Of a stretch of DNA of 64,000 nucleotides, positions 45,606 through 57,049 are shown in pieces. A model generated the notes under the pieces. The model saw nothing but the letters and a program-made list of their open reading frames with translations, was not told where the DNA came from and made no database searches. The stretch's first letter is position 1; each line of letters begins with the position of its first letter. The translations under genes and the position numbers were made by a program. Source of the DNA: Dermacentor variabilis (lineage: Eukaryota; Arthropoda; Arachnida; Ixodida; Ixodidae); NCBI RefSeq assembly GCF_050947875.1, contig NC_134570.1:203435750-203499749 (forward strand), in the 5' to 3' direction.

Positions 45606-46190
45606 CGGTTTAGCTTTGTGTGCGCATTTGCTCTTGCTCCTCCTCCTCCACAAGGAAGGCGCCGGTGGTGTCTGTGTGTGCATGCATGCGCATCAGTGCC
45701 TTTCCCTCTGGTGGGCCAGTGGTGGTTAGAAAATCCATTTTACTGGCTTCCGCGTACCGAGTGGTAACCGCAGGCAAGGAGAACTTTCACTCTCTCCTTC
45801 TCCTGAGTGAGGATGCCTCTGCCAATAGACTTCAACCTTCAGCAGCCTTGAGCACAAGCTAGAGCATGCCAATCTCTCTCAGGAAGCTTGTAGAGATGAC
45901 CGCTCTGTTACAGTGTAATTAAAAACAAAGGTTGCAGTGAAGTGAGACGCAAACGACATATACAGGCACCAATGTTTGCGTCTCACTTTGTCCTCATCTA
46001 CTTAGCGCCGCAACCTTTGTTTTTAAGTCACGAACCAACTAGCTCAGCAACAAGTTTTGTGTAATTAAAAGTTATTTGTTACTCATTACGTGGATGATTT
46101 TGCATCTCTGAATGGGTCCCTCCATGCTGATCAAGCTCCAGACCGCCAAGCCCACGCTACCTTGACAGTCATGGGAACCCATCTTTAACA
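45606..46190 (+). repeat. 5' LTR, truncated at a LINE junction
   Basis: Matches the 3' LTR from about TTTAGCTTTGTGTGCGCATT to the end ATCTTTAACA. Shared blocks include GCCGGTGGTGTCTGTGTGTG, CAATAGACTTCAACCTTCAG, CAGCCTTGAGCACAAGCTAG and TTATTTGTTACTCATTACG. About 170 bp present at the left of the 3' LTR are missing; a LINE 3' end stands there instead. It contains a 138-bp insertion. Confidence 0.85.
45921..46058 (-). mobile_element. 138-bp hairpin-bearing insertion in the 5' LTR
   Basis: Flanked by GTGTAATT at 45913-45920 and 46059-46066, extendable to 12 bp (GTGTAATTAAAA). The 3' LTR lacks the insertion (GATGCAATTAAATGTTATTT). Arms AAAAACAAAGGTTGC (45921-45935) and GCAACCTTTGTTTTT (46010-46024), and inner arms GTGAGACGCAAAC (45942-45954) and GTTTGCGTCTCAC (45974-45986), can form a hairpin. 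The right part, CCAACTAGCTCAGC, is the inverse of the GCTAGTTGGT leader at 13116, 28169 and 59811, so this is likely the end of the same retroelement family. Confidence 0.8.
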
Positions 46191-46192
46191 AC

Positions 46193-46209
46193 TGGTTGCA
46201 GTGGTGCGA
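46193..46209 (+). promoter_or_regulatory. Probable tRNA primer-binding site
   Basis: TGGTTGCAGTGGTGCGA starts two bases after the 5' LTR end. Beginning with TGG, the complement of a tRNA CCA end, is as expected. The tRNA was not identified. Confidence 0.5.
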
Positions 46210-46378
46210 TACAACATCCACTGGTTGTCTACGTGAGATGCAACAGTGCGTCAGGATGTTCTAGGCTGGATTCTTGGCTGAGAGGTTTGGCGAGTGTGAG
46301 GCTTTTCTCTACTGAGCTTTTACCAGGCTTTTGTGAGTGTAGGTAACAAAGCGGGTAGAAGCCGTCGTCATCTACTTC

Positions 46379-48600
46379 ATGTTAGCGTCAAAGTCTGTCT
46401 GTCTTGTACAGAAAGCAGCACTGAACTCAGTCATGAATTTCAAGCAGCTGCATAAACCGGAGTCGCTGGGGCTTGCGGAGAAGTTGTGTCTGGATGTGTC
46501 GGACACACTCAAAGAACCAGAGTTGATCAAGGCTATTCTTGAGTTCAGGGCTAATGATTTTTAGCTTTTGGAATTTCTATTAGGGAGAGGACAAAGAGAC
46601 AGGTACAAGGGCGCGAATGTGCAATGCAAGAGTGCCACTGTGCACCTGAAAAAGTGAGAAATTAAAGGGAAAAAGCAAGAGGGTGAAGAGTGAGAGCATC
46701 AATTAGCACTTGAAATGGTGTGGCTTGATGCAGAAATGGAACACATTCAAGCAGAATTTTTGGGTCACAAGGCACCCAGTGCAGGAAAAAGCTTTGATCA
46801 ATGTTAAAAAGAAAAGTGCGCCTTCAAGTTGGGAAGGCTGCGAAAGGCTGAGCTGTTGGAGTTGTGTAGGGAGCTTGATCTAGATACAGTGCAAGATATG
46901 ACAATCGCCACTATTCATAAAATCAATTTAAAAGTGAAAATGATTGGATGAAGATCAAATACTTTGTGAAGACGGTTCTAAGATCAGGTCTCATGAAGGC
47001 AGAAAGTTCCTAGGAAATGGAAGCATTGGACAAAGAGCTGGAAGAACTCCGACAGGAGTTGAGCCGCAAATAACAAGAGCACGAAGACTGTGAATGCTCA
47101 AAATCGAAACAGCGTGAAGTCGTGAGTACGGCTCCGCCAAACGCTTGTGAGCTCGCCGAAACAACATTAGGTCAGGATATGACTGTTTCAAGTGATGCAA
47201 CAGAGTCGGAAACGCACCGCGCTAAGATCGAAAGCGCCCATGTGTTAAAGCCGATCGGCCTCGTCGTGAAGGCAGTACTTGAAATGACGGTTCCAAGCGG
47301 CCAACATGAGTCAGACACACAGCGCGCGAAGATTGAGAGAACCTCCACATTAGAAGTGGTTCAGCTCACTGCAAAAGCAGTAGTTCCAGAGCGGACAGTT
47401 TCAAGCAGTAAGCACGAGTCAGTGGTGCAGCACACAGAGATCGCAGACGCAGCCTTGTTAGAGCTCAATGATTAGAGGAAATGGTGGTTTTCAAGCTGCG
47501 AGCGTGAGCCATAGGCTCGGCACTCCGAGGCAGCAGAGATCGAAAGCACGTCTGTGTTTTAACCAAGTGACACCGCTGTGAAAGCAGTAGTTCGAGTGAC
47601 TACGAATTCACGTGATGAATCAGAGGCGCCGCATTCAGAATGGTAGCACCTTTACGATAGAGCACGGTGTAGATAATTTACGCCCCGAGATGGAGCCACA
47701 CGGCCTTGGAGTCATGAAGGCGCGTAACGGGCATGACCTCTAAGCAGCACACCTGCAGGAAACACTAGAGCCCAAAACGAAACAGGTAGACGAGTCGACA
47801 GAGTCGGTTGTTGTCACGCCCATGTCACGGAGTCTAAAGATGCTACACAGAAGTAGTTCCGCCTTGACGTCCGAGTGAAATGAGGAATTCAGCCCGCAAA
47901 ACATCCAGCGTGATGTGACGTTGCAGTGTGGAATAACGTATGCTTTCAAAAGAAAGTGCTGCACTACAGCAAAAGTGTACGGAAGTCAGGGAAACTGAGC
48001 TTGATCATCGTGCCTCAGCCATATTGCCAGGGCATGCTGTGCTTATCGCATAGTCTGTGTTCCGAGCAGCCAGGTGCTAGAGAGACCAGCTGTTTCCGAT
48101 ATTCAGAGCAACCTGTCGAGACATGCGACATATGTGAATGTGTAGACAAGTCAACGAATGAAGCGGAAGTGCTAGTGAAGTTGGTATGCGTTACTACAGG
48201 GCTATGCCAGTGGCTTGTAGACAATGTAATTGTGACGGGTGCACTTCACATAGCCTAAAGTTTTCATAACACACAGGAATCATCAGATGAGGCAAGGTCT
48301 AAGGGTGAGCCCAGAGCCAAGATGTATTACGAATGTACAGCAGGAACACGTCACTTTGAGCTAGGCGATGCAGCGCTAAATTGCCTACGCCAAGCATGCT
48401 TAGCATTCAAAGCTGCGAGGTGCTGGATAGCACAGGGAAATGTTGTTTTCCGTGAAGAGAAATCTGAACGGTCTTTTCGTGCCCTAGTAAGAGCAAACGA
48501 TAGCGAGCCAGTACTGAAATCACAGGATTACATTGAATACGTGGGTCAGGGAGACGCTCGTGAGCAAGGCAGGGCTGATGTTGTGTGCTAGGTAGCAGAT
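46379..48600 (+). pseudogene. Gag-like region of the LTR element, decayed
   Basis: From 46379 a frame reads NFKQLHKPESLGLAEKLCLD, VSDTLKEPELIKAIL, the N-terminal helix typical of Ty3/gypsy-type Gag in ticks (K-x-L-x-K-P-E-L-L-x-L-x-x-x-L, then a R-x-P-x-L-I-x-x-I block). Downstream, between stops, are charged segments, and at 47182-47640 an internal repeat. Another frame at 48322-48591 continues the charged sequence. No zinc knuckle was found. Stops and frameshifts are frequent. Confidence 0.6.
47182..47640 (+). repeat. Coding repeat of about 35-36 residues in the gag-like region
   Basis: Units start TVSSDATESETHRAKIE (47182), TVPSGQHESDTQRAKIE (47287) and TVSSSKHESVVQHTEIA (47395), spaced 105 and 108 bp. 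Each continues with a hydrophobic part ending KAVLEM or KAVVPER. Further decayed units follow (HSEAAEIESTS near 47530; DESEAPHSEW near 47610). Confidence 0.75.
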
Positions 48601-49309
48601 GGAGATGAGGAGCACCCCATTCTCCATGTGACTTGTAAATGGACAATGCAGTTGCGAACAGTTGCACAGTGTCACCGAGAGAGAGAGAGCATGCAGGCTG
48701 TTCCTAAATTGTCAGGCGACCGTGCATCTCCGTGTTCCATTATTGAAATGGGTCAATGCTAACAAATTTCTCCCAAAAGGGCCTTCTCCTGCACTGGAGC
48801 CTTGCCTTGTAGGAACATTTCGGGGTGAATAAAAAAATGCGAGTCTCAAGGAAAAGCCCATAACTCAAATCAGAACGCTCAACAAATGAATACAGTAAAA
48901 ACTCGTTAATTCTACACCCGTTAATTCTAATAATTCAGATGCCTCTATTGGTCCCGGCCAAAGTGCATGTTAGCTATGGCATCAAACCTTTGTTAATTCG
49001 TCAGAATTTGGCCCCGCACCGCTTAACTCGGACAAAAGCTGACGGCTGCCGCTACACGAAAGTGTGGTGCATGTATAGCAGCACTGGCACCACTGGAGTG
49101 AAATCAAAACCTGAGAGGCATTGCCATCGTCATCAATTAGTGGGGGCGATCGCAACGTCACTGAACGTCAGTGTCTTCTTTCTTCGCTCCACTGTGCCTT
49201 CGACGCCATTTTCTCTCGTGTTGTCGAGTCGGCATCATCTCTTCTTGCGGAGTTTTCTTTTTTCATTGTAACTGTGTTTTGCATGTCACCACCATCGGGC
49301 ACTACAGTG

Positions 49310-50671
49310 ATGGCAACACCAGCAAAGCAGCAGAAGTACGAAGCCAAGAACTTGGTGACTAAGGTGGAAATTTTGCAGGCTTTGAAGAACGGCAAATCGC
49401 GACAGCACATTATGACCAAGTACAACGTGAAGCAGAGCATGTTGGGAACGTACGTGAAAAATTAACAACAGATTCTTCAAGCCTTCGAAAGCGAGTTTCA
49501 TGCATCAAGAAAGCAGTTGCGAACCGCAGCTCATCCCCAGCTCGAAGAAGCTTTGCTCCAGTGGGTTACTGACTGTCGCAACGTGCATCTGCCTTTGAGG
49601 GGACCTCTCATCATGGCACAAGGTGAGAAGTACGCTGCAATGATGAACATTGAATTGTTCAGAGCTTCAGAAGGATGGTTTGCGAGGTTTCGGGAGAGAC
49701 ACGAACTCGCCTTCAGAAGTGCGTGCAGCGAAAAAGGCCAGCGTTGATGAAAGCATGACCACCCAGTGGAAAAATGTGAAGCTGCTTGAGCACATCGCCG
49801 CATATGAACCAAGTGATGTGTTCAATGCAGACGAAACTGCTCTATTTTTCAGAGCTTTGCCCGCCAAGACGGTGACTTTCAAAGGGGACCCGTGCATTGG
49901 TGGCAAGAAGTGCAAGCAAAGGATAACTGTGCTTCTTGCCGCCAATATGACTGGCATGGAGCGCTTGCCACTTGTCATCGGGAAGACGCATAAGCCACGC
50001 TGTTTTAAAAACATCAAAAGCCTTCCTGTCGAGTACAGAGCGAACAGGAACGCTTGGATGACCTCGGACATTTTTCGAGGCTGGCTGCAGCAGTTAGACC
50101 GGCACTTCACATCTAAGGACCACAAGATAATTATGGTTGTTGACAACTGCAGTGCACATAACTGTACAGTTAAACTGCAAAGCGTCAAGGTAGTTTTTTT
50201 GCCACCCAACACTACATGTGCCCTTCAGCCGATGGACCAGGGTATCATTCAGTGCGTGAAGTCGAAGTAATAAAGTCACCTGCTACAGCGAATGATCTTA
50301 TGTTCGGAACTTACTTGGTGCAATGCACATGTGTAAAAATACACCTCCGCCAGTCATCGCCAACTGTTTTCAGCGCAGCAGTTTTGTGAGGCCCGAGCAT
50401 GCGGCAGTAGCTGACGAGGTGTCAGCTGAGTCCACCGATGATGGCTGCCCGACCTTCGATGCTGTCCTTCCCACAGATTTGACCCTTCAGGACTACATCA
50501 CGATTAATGATTGTGCCGCCACGACTGGTCTCCTGACCGATGAAGAAATTATTAATGATGTCACGAGCACCCAGGAAGACCATGATTCAGACGAAGAGTC
50601 ATGCGAGGAGGTGCAGCCACGACCTCATCACACCTCACGAGAAGTCCCTGTTGCGCTTCTGATACAAAATA
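49310..50671 (+). pseudogene. Tigger transposase, catalytic triad kept, frame broken
   Basis: Starts at ATG 49310: KQQKYEAKNLVTKVEILQAL, KNGKSRQHIMTKYNVKQSML, a psq-type HTH. An in-frame TAA lies at 49463-49465. The CENP-B-type HTH follows (PQLEEALLQWVTDCRNVHLP, LRGPLIMAQGEKYA), then a frameshift near 49715. The DDE domain keeps all three Asp: DVFNADETALFFRALP, IIMVVDNCSAHNC, LQPMDQGIIQCVK. After 50270 stops and a probable deletion precede the tail (IANCFQRSSF, then LTDEEIINDVTSTQEDHDSD). The end is cut by the nested element at 50672. Confidence 0.9.
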
Positions 50672-51833
50672 CCATATCTACATGATTGTAAGTCAACCTA
50701 TTTTTTTTTAAATTTGAAAATCTGAAGTGGGGAGTTTCGACTTATAATCGAAACCAAAACACGGCACTGCCAAAAAAGCGAGACCAATGAGATACCAGGG
50801 GAGCTGCAACGTAGTTGCAATTTTATGTTTGCTCTATGGTCCTACCCATAGTTTTCGCTATCCCGCGTGTTAGTTCGCTTTTCGGAAGGGTTTTTCAACA
50901 TTTTTAGAGTTTTACAGTGCACACAACACCCATGGGGGTTGTCGATAGTCGATGGAAGTGCCGCTGTTCCATTCGTGGTGGCACCCCCAAAACGGCGGCG
51001 CTTGCAGGGAGTATCGATAGTTCTTGGAAGAGCAGACGCCGCTCACGTGTTTCTATTTCCCTGTAGCTCCTAGTTTGACGTGTTCAACTCGACTGCCGGC
51101 TACGTGCTACTTCCATGCTTCCTAAGTCGTCATGAGTGCTCCAGGCCCACTAAACATTTGGCCCTTGTTCACAGCAGCGTTCAAGAGGGCTGCCATCCTT
51201 TACACCAAAGAAACAAATCACTGCGCAGCGGGCCGAAAGTTCGATGTTTCTGAACGGGTGGTGCTAGTGGCGACTGCAGCGAAGCAAAATTTTTGCCTGT
51301 GATGCCAAGCGAAGGATTTCCCACGGGCCGAAGTCCACAGCTGTAGGCCAAGCTTGCGGGGTATGTCACTGAAATGTGTGATCGGTCCCTGCCAGTGAAG
51401 CGCGACATGGTCACGAAACAAGCCTGGATCTGCGCCTTTTAAGGACCTGCTCTGCCGTGAGTACAATGAGTGGTTGGCGGCAGAAGACCGAGAACTTACA
51501 CCAACCGGACCTGTCAAAAGAGCCTACCTGATGGCTGCATGCCTTAGGGTGCATTTGGCATGGGCTGGTGCTCCACAAGATGTCGTAGTGCAATCGTTTG
51601 CCAAATGTGGAATTTTGGTGGATGACGACGTGCTGTGGGACCATAGCAGCGATGATGATGGCAGCACAAGTGAGGACGATGGCACAAGTGAAGACGAGTA
51701 GTCCAGTGACCATGCCAGCGACTGATAAATTTTCGTTGCGGAATGCACCCTCAAGTATACTCTTTTTTTCTTCCTGTCATGTGATTGGGGGGTCGAGTTA
51801 CATTCGAGTCGACTTACAGTCGTGTAAATACGG
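50672..51833 (+). mobile_element. Second-level nested Tigger (TTACACGACTGTAAGTCG family)
   Basis: Left end CCATATCTACATGATTGTAA; inverted right end CCGTATTTACACGACTGTAA; TA at 50670-50671 and 51834-51835. It sits inside the C-terminal coding part of the Tigger at 48893. About 1.16 kb. Confidence 0.93.
51210..51701 (+). pseudogene. Tigger transposase, N-terminal HTH joined to C-terminal domain
   Basis: The plus strand reads HCAAGRKFDVSERVVLVATA (N-terminal psq-type HTH, near 51220) and, after a frameshift and stops, FKDLLCREYNEWLAAEDREL, TPTGPVKRAYLMAACLRVHL and VVQSFAKCGILVDDD, then the acidic end SSDDDGSTSEDDGTSEDE at 51701. The C-terminal block (E-L-T-P-T-G-x-V-K-R, then a helix ending SF-x-K-C-GI) is typical of this Tigger subfamily. 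The central DDE part is deleted. Confidence 0.75.
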
Positions 51834-51969
51834 TACTTCAGTAAATAAAGGTATGCTTCTCCAACTTGATTTTAATGTTGTTTTTCCTGCTCATTTGTTA
51901 ATTCGGCATTCTGATAATTCGGACATTTTTCCCAGTCCCGTGAGATCTGAATTAACGAGCTTTTACTGT

Positions 51970-52431
51970 ACACCGTGATGAGTATCAATTTTGTGTTGTT
52001 TTTCATCCTGACTCAGGTTGTTGAACTATGGCTTTTGTTTTGCTCTATTCATTAAAAATGTGTTTTGCAGTGTCACTAATTCATGTTTGATATTGTTGCT
52101 GCTGCATTATGTTGGTAGCTTGGCGTGGTATTAAAATGGGGCTGTAGTAAGCCTGGCAAAGCTTAGTCAGAATATGTCTCCTGCTTGCATGCCGAGTCGT
52201 GTTTTCAGTGTGGTTCCGACGGATGCCTTCCGTGAACCAGAGATTGCAGCTCGACCTCATAATGCGTTCGGTGGATTTCTCGCTACAGAACATTACCCCT
52301 ATCGGAAGAAACTGTCTACCGGATGCAAGCTGTTGGACAACCGCCTGCGGCTACGACTACCAGTTCAATCCCTCCGGACAGTGGATGCACTCCCCTGCCC
52401 ATCGGGATCTCCCTTCCCCAGAGGGACAGTC
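51970..52431 (+). other. 3' internal region and polypurine tract of the LTR element
   Basis: Unassigned sequence; near the end CCCCAGAGGGACAG (52417-52430) is a plausible polypurine tract just before the TG of the 3' LTR. Confidence 0.5.
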
Positions 52432-53081
52432 TGTTACGACCGGCTTGTGTGGTGAATAATTTGTCATGGTCATATAATTTGTACGTCATGAATAATTTGC
52501 CAAGATCATGGCGAAAGCCCGGACATTACAAATATGCCGCGCAGCCCACAACCATTTAAATATGCCTAGGAGACCGCAACAATGAAGACATTAGCCCTTG
52601 CATGCACACTGCTGCCTCCTTCCCCAGGGCAAGCGCGACGACTAAGCTTCGTGCATGCATTCACTCCTTCCTCTCCTCCGCAGGGAAGATGCTGGTGGTG
52701 TCTGCGTGTGTGCCTTTCCCTATGCAGGGCCACTGGTGGCTAGAAACTACGTTGTACTGGCTTCCATGTACCGAGTGCCGGCTGCAGGCATGGAAAGTGT
52801 TCGCTCTCTCCTTCTTCTGGACGAGGGAATTCCAGACTCGATAAAGGACGCCCCCGCCAATGGACTTCAGCCTTCAACAGCCTTGAGCACAAGCTAGAGT
52901 GTGTGTCGCACTCTGTCAGAACGCTTGTAGAGCTGACCGCGCCATAATGATGCAATTAAATGTTATTTGTTACTCGTTACGCGGATCATCTTGTGTCTCT
53001 GCCTGGGCCCTTCCATGCTGGTCAAACTTTAAAGTGCCAGGCCCACACTACCTCAACAGCCATGGGGACGCGTCTTTAACA
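52432..53081 (+). repeat. 3' LTR
   Basis: Starts TGTTACGACCGGCTTGTGTG and ends GCGTCTTTAACA (TG...CA), about 650 bp. Homologous to 45606-46190 with many substitutions and small indels, so the element is old. It lacks the 138-bp insertion of the 5' LTR. Confidence 0.8.
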
Positions 53082-53600
53082 GAGCAAAAGATATGGGGTG
53101 AAATCACCGATGAGGGGCTGACTTTCAGCTATGGTTCAGCAAACACTGCCACGCTTGCCTTGGCTGTTGGGCCTAACCAGCGCTTTTTAGCGGGATGTTG
53201 GCCACCAAAGTTGCGGTTTAGTGACGCATCAACGCAGATCTATCCACAGCGGCCATACGGGCACAGCAAATAATATGTTTGAATGATCAAGCTGGTGCGG
53301 AAATGAGTAAGTGACTGCAAACAAATTAGTCTTCGCCTTTCTTAGCTATGAGCTATGCTACCATATTTTTTGCCCTTTACCACACACCAAAAATTTTAAA
53401 AATTTAACAATAAAATCAGGATACGGCTTATGTGTTATTTCTTTTGCCTTGAGGTGTGGTTTCATGGCAGCGCAGACCCTCCGCCATCATCAGCATCACA
53501 GAAGAGGTGGCAAGCAGAATCGCTACACAAAGATACGACATGAACAATTTGTGCATCCGTGAAAGCATACTGTTGTTGCATAGCTTTTGACATTATATGC
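53082..53600. other. Intron sequence, no gene seen
   Basis: Between the LTR element and the next Tigger. Nothing recognised. Confidence 0.5.
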
Positions 53601-53605
53601 AGCTA

Positions 53606-56023
53606 CAGTCGAACCCGGATATATCCAATTCAACGGGGATCGGAAAATAGTTCAATATAGCGAAAATTCGATATACAGATATAGGCCAAAAAAAGCACTC
53701 GCGATCATAACAAATTGTGACTTACCGATTGGAACAGCCGCGAATCGCATAGCATGTGCATATAATATGAAAGCGCTTTATTTCACGGAAAAAAAATCAC
53801 TAATTTTGGGCTGCTGGGAAATGAAGTTGAAAACACTAGACTCAATCTTCTCGAGACTGTCCAAGTGCGAGAGCCCAGTGCCTTCCATTTTGCCGCAACA
53901 GTGCCGAATCAGGCTGAATGCTGACGCCAGTTCAGTGGCTGTGCATGGACGCGTTTCTTCAAAAACACAGTTGCCCTCGTCATCGCTGGAATCGCCGTCT
54001 TGAACACCAGCTATTCCGGTCACAATGTCCTCATCAGCGAGGTCGGCTACCACTTGAACTTCGCTGTCAGCGTTAATGAAGTCATCAACAGTCACTTCGG
54101 ATGGGACGGCGCCGGGAAAATTGGACAAGTCGCGAAACGCATCCTCCAAGCACTCATCATCATCTAAAGCTTCTGGAAATTCATCTCCAGCCACTTCAAG
54201 GCCTGCCTTGCCGAAACAGTTGGCTACTGTGGCCTGCTTCATGTTGCCCCAAGCGCCGGTAATCATCTGGATCGCTCGAGCAGGTCAATCTTGAGATCGG
54301 TTCCCATGCGGAGGTTTACGAGGAGCCATTGAATAAGTCGTTTCCGATAGCCTACCTTGAATGCATTTATGATACCCTGGTCGAGGGGTGCAGTCTCACT
54401 GTGGTGTTCGGGGGGAGAAACTTCAGTTCGATGTGCTGCAGCTTGCAAGTTGTTTGATTGGCCGAACAGTTGTCTACCAGAAGGCAAACTCGGCGGCCCG
54501 ACTTGCCCAACTCAGCATCCCAAGCCTGCAGCCATTCAACAAAAAGTTGACATGTCATCCAGGCCTTCCTATTACAGCCGTAGCGGACGGAAAGCTGTTT
54601 ACAGTTCTTGAAGCAGCACGGTGACTTGCTCTTCCCGATCACGAATGGCCGTAGCTTGCACGAGCCATCCATGTTGGCTGCAAGCAGCACCGACACACGC
54701 ACTTTGCTCATTTTACCGCCGTGGCATGAGGTTCCACGAAGAGCAAGTGTTTTATTCGGCAACATTTGCCAAAAGAGACCAGTTTCGTCTGCATTGAAGA
54801 TTTCTGCAGGCGAAAACTTCTCAGTGATCTTCGGCCACTCCTCAGAAAGCCACTGCTGCATCTCCTGGCTGCTGACAGCCCCACTTTCGCCTGAAATGGC
54901 CCTTCCTACAATGCCGTGGCGGTTTTTAAACCGTTGCAGCCACCCAATGCCACCGCAAAAGTTCTCTTTGCCAAGAGCCGTAGCAAACCATTTGGCCTTT
55001 TCGATTAACATTGGGCCATCCACGGGAATATTTTTCGCTCGGATTTCAAGAAACCACGTATAGAGTGCCTTCTCCACTTTGTGAAAAGCAGCAGGGCGCA
55101 CACGACACGCTCCCGAGCGACTTTCCTCACCTGCTTTAAGCTTGATGTCCTGCTTGTTTTTTAACAACGTACTTAAAGTACTCCGCGGAATGCCGAATGC
55201 GTCTGCCACAGAGGACTTCATTTCTCCATTCTCGACACGCCGGATTACTTCAAGCTTTCTTGCAAAGTCTAGATTCTTCCTCTTTTTTATGTCTGCGGAT
55301 GCCATAGGTCACCAGATGACTGCAATCATACATGCTACACACGGCAAGTTGAAACAAGTACACACAAGAAAACATGCGATGCGCAGATGGAGCAGTCCGA
55401 GCAGCAGTCAACGGGGCTGCGAAGGAACGACAAAGGGAAAAGAAAGAAGAGAACGGGGAAAAAGATCGGCGGAATATGCCGTTGAAGGCGCTGTGGGGGC
55501 GACTGCCGCTTCGCTATGCTTCGTTTTTTTTAGCCCTCTCTGGCAGCGACCGTGCCAACCCTCACTCTCTCTTCCTTTCCCCAGAAAGCGTGCCTTGGAA
55601 ATGTCGCCGCGTCTCCATGCCGCGCACTCTCTTCGCTGAGCTTCAATGGCCCTGCCCAATGCACACGCCGGCGGTACAGGAGGAGCGAGAGAGCTCGCGC
55701 TGGTGAGGTGCAAGAACGGGGGAGAGACTCTGCGTCTCCGTCGCTAGGCGATGGCCACGCGTGCGCAGAGGAGGAGCCTGCTGACTGACTCTGCGGAAGT
55801 GTTTTCCCCTGAGGACCGGACACAAATGTCATTGGGAAAAGCGCACCTTCCAGGGGCGTGGTGCGGCGCGGCATTCGATATATCGAATGTCCGACAAAAA
55901 TGGAATTCGATATACTATGTAATTGTCCTATACTTTTACATAGTATTTTCAAGGGGGTAATCTGTTTGTTCGATATAGCCAATAATTCGAAATATGCGGG
56001 TTCGATATATCCGGGTTCGACTA
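53606..56023 (-). mobile_element. Nearly complete Tigger element (2.4 kb)
   Basis: Left end CAGTCGAACCCGGATATATC; inverted right end AGTCGAACCCGGATATATC, with TA at 53604-53605 on the left. The outermost right bases are changed (TCGACTATTT). Subterminal TTCGATATA repeats are at both ends. It carries the longest uninterrupted transposase frame in the window. Confidence 0.93.
53778..55305 (-). pseudogene. Tigger transposase, two frameshifts from intact
   Basis: ATG at 55305 starts a 312-codon frame. N-terminal psq-type HTH: NLDFARKLEVIRRVENGEMK, FGIPRSTLSTLLKN. CENP-B-type HTH: KVEKALYTWFLEIRAKNIPV. DDE domain: IFNADETGLFWQMLPNKTL (first Asp), VCLLVDNCSANQT (second Asp). A frameshift near 54400 puts the third Asp block (APLDQGIINAFK) in another frame. 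A second shift near 54266 leads to WGNMKQATVANCFGKAGLE, the acidic tail (SSDDEGNCVFEETRP) and the end QQPKISDFFSVK. The last part fits the PCNA-interacting-peptide consensus Q-x-x-I-x-x-F-F exactly. Confidence 0.94.
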
Positions 56024-56600
56024 TTTCCATGAATTCTTCTCTTGTTTATGGGGCATTGTGATTGGGGGTGAGGCTTATACTAAAAAAAAAAAAAAAATAT
56101 GTGTATTCATTCGTTTCGAATGCTTCGAGCACTGAAATGAGTGCCAAAGCGAATATTGAATAGCATAGTAAGCGACCAAATATTCGAAAGTAGGCACAAG
56201 CCTACCCTCATGATTCACTGAAGAAACAATCACAGCAGGAGCACAGCTGTGCCATATGATACGTGAAATGTGCCACAATGTGGGAGCTTCATACAAACGA
56301 GCAGCTTCACCACTATCACAAGATGGTGACAGAGCACGTTTTCGTGAAGGTTGCCGTGGGTTCATTCTGTGCTTGACTACGACCTGGAGTGGTATTCTCA
56401 GTCAATCAATTTGAGAGGTGCTATCATTCTCGCGATATTTTCGTGCCATGCCGCACCAGATGTGTTGGCGTATATGGCCGTCAGCATTTCTGAGGCTATG
56501 CCCAGCTCGCTATCTGTGCACAGTGCCAAAACGCCATCCGATGCAACTTCGACATGTCCGACAAATGCAGTCATGCAAGATCACACGAAAATGACAGTAG
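56024..56600. other. Intron sequence with an A run, no gene seen
   Basis: A 16-base A run at 56082-56097; otherwise nothing recognised. Confidence 0.5.
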
Positions 56601-57049
56601 TACAGTAAAATCTCGTTACTATGAACATCACATCAACAAACTTGTCAGATTAAATTTTTTTTAAATCCCTGCCAAAATGCCTATATATTCAAAGTAAGAA
56701 ACTCAGTTCTACGAATTTCAGATTACTGAATATTTCAGAACAACATACGTAATTTAATCCCGCAATCACCAAGATGCTTCGTTATTGTGAAGTTCTGTTG
56801 AAGTTTCGGTACCGAATCCCTGAGGCTTACACCTATCATCACCATCTGCAGCAGCAGCAGCCATGCGCTGGGGAACCCGTTTCAATGGGTACAGCCACAG
56901 CAGCATTGGCATCAGCGTGAGCGTCGCATATGGTCATGTTCGGACTCTCCTACTGCGTCGTAGGCCTAGCGTTACCACGTTGATAATTATTGGCAGGAGC
57001 TGCGAAGTTATCGGTGCTGTGATTGTGTTGTGCATTCGCTTTGCTGAGA

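Larger units (their letters stand above)
48893..51968 (+). mobile_element. Tigger element inserted in the LTR element, itself carrying a nested Tigger
   Basis: Left end CAGTAAAAACTCGTTAATTC; inverted right end CAGTAAAAGCTCGTTAATTC; TA at 48891-48892 and 51969-51970. The ends match almost perfectly, so it is one of the younger insertions. Without the nested 50672-51833 element it is about 1.9 kb. TTCTACACCCGTTAATTCTA subterminal repeats are visible. Confidence 0.93.
45606..53081 (+). mobile_element. LTR retrotransposon without recognisable pol, with nested insertions
   Basis: Two direct repeats, 45606-46190 (5' LTR, left end missing) and 52432-53081 (3' LTR), bound this element. Between them are a probable primer-binding site, a decayed gag-like region and a 3' region with polypurine tract. 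No RT, RNase H or integrase was found. About 3.1 kb of the interior is a Tigger (48893-51968) that itself holds another. The rest of the internal region is about 3.2 kb, so pol was deleted or never present. Confidence 0.75.
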
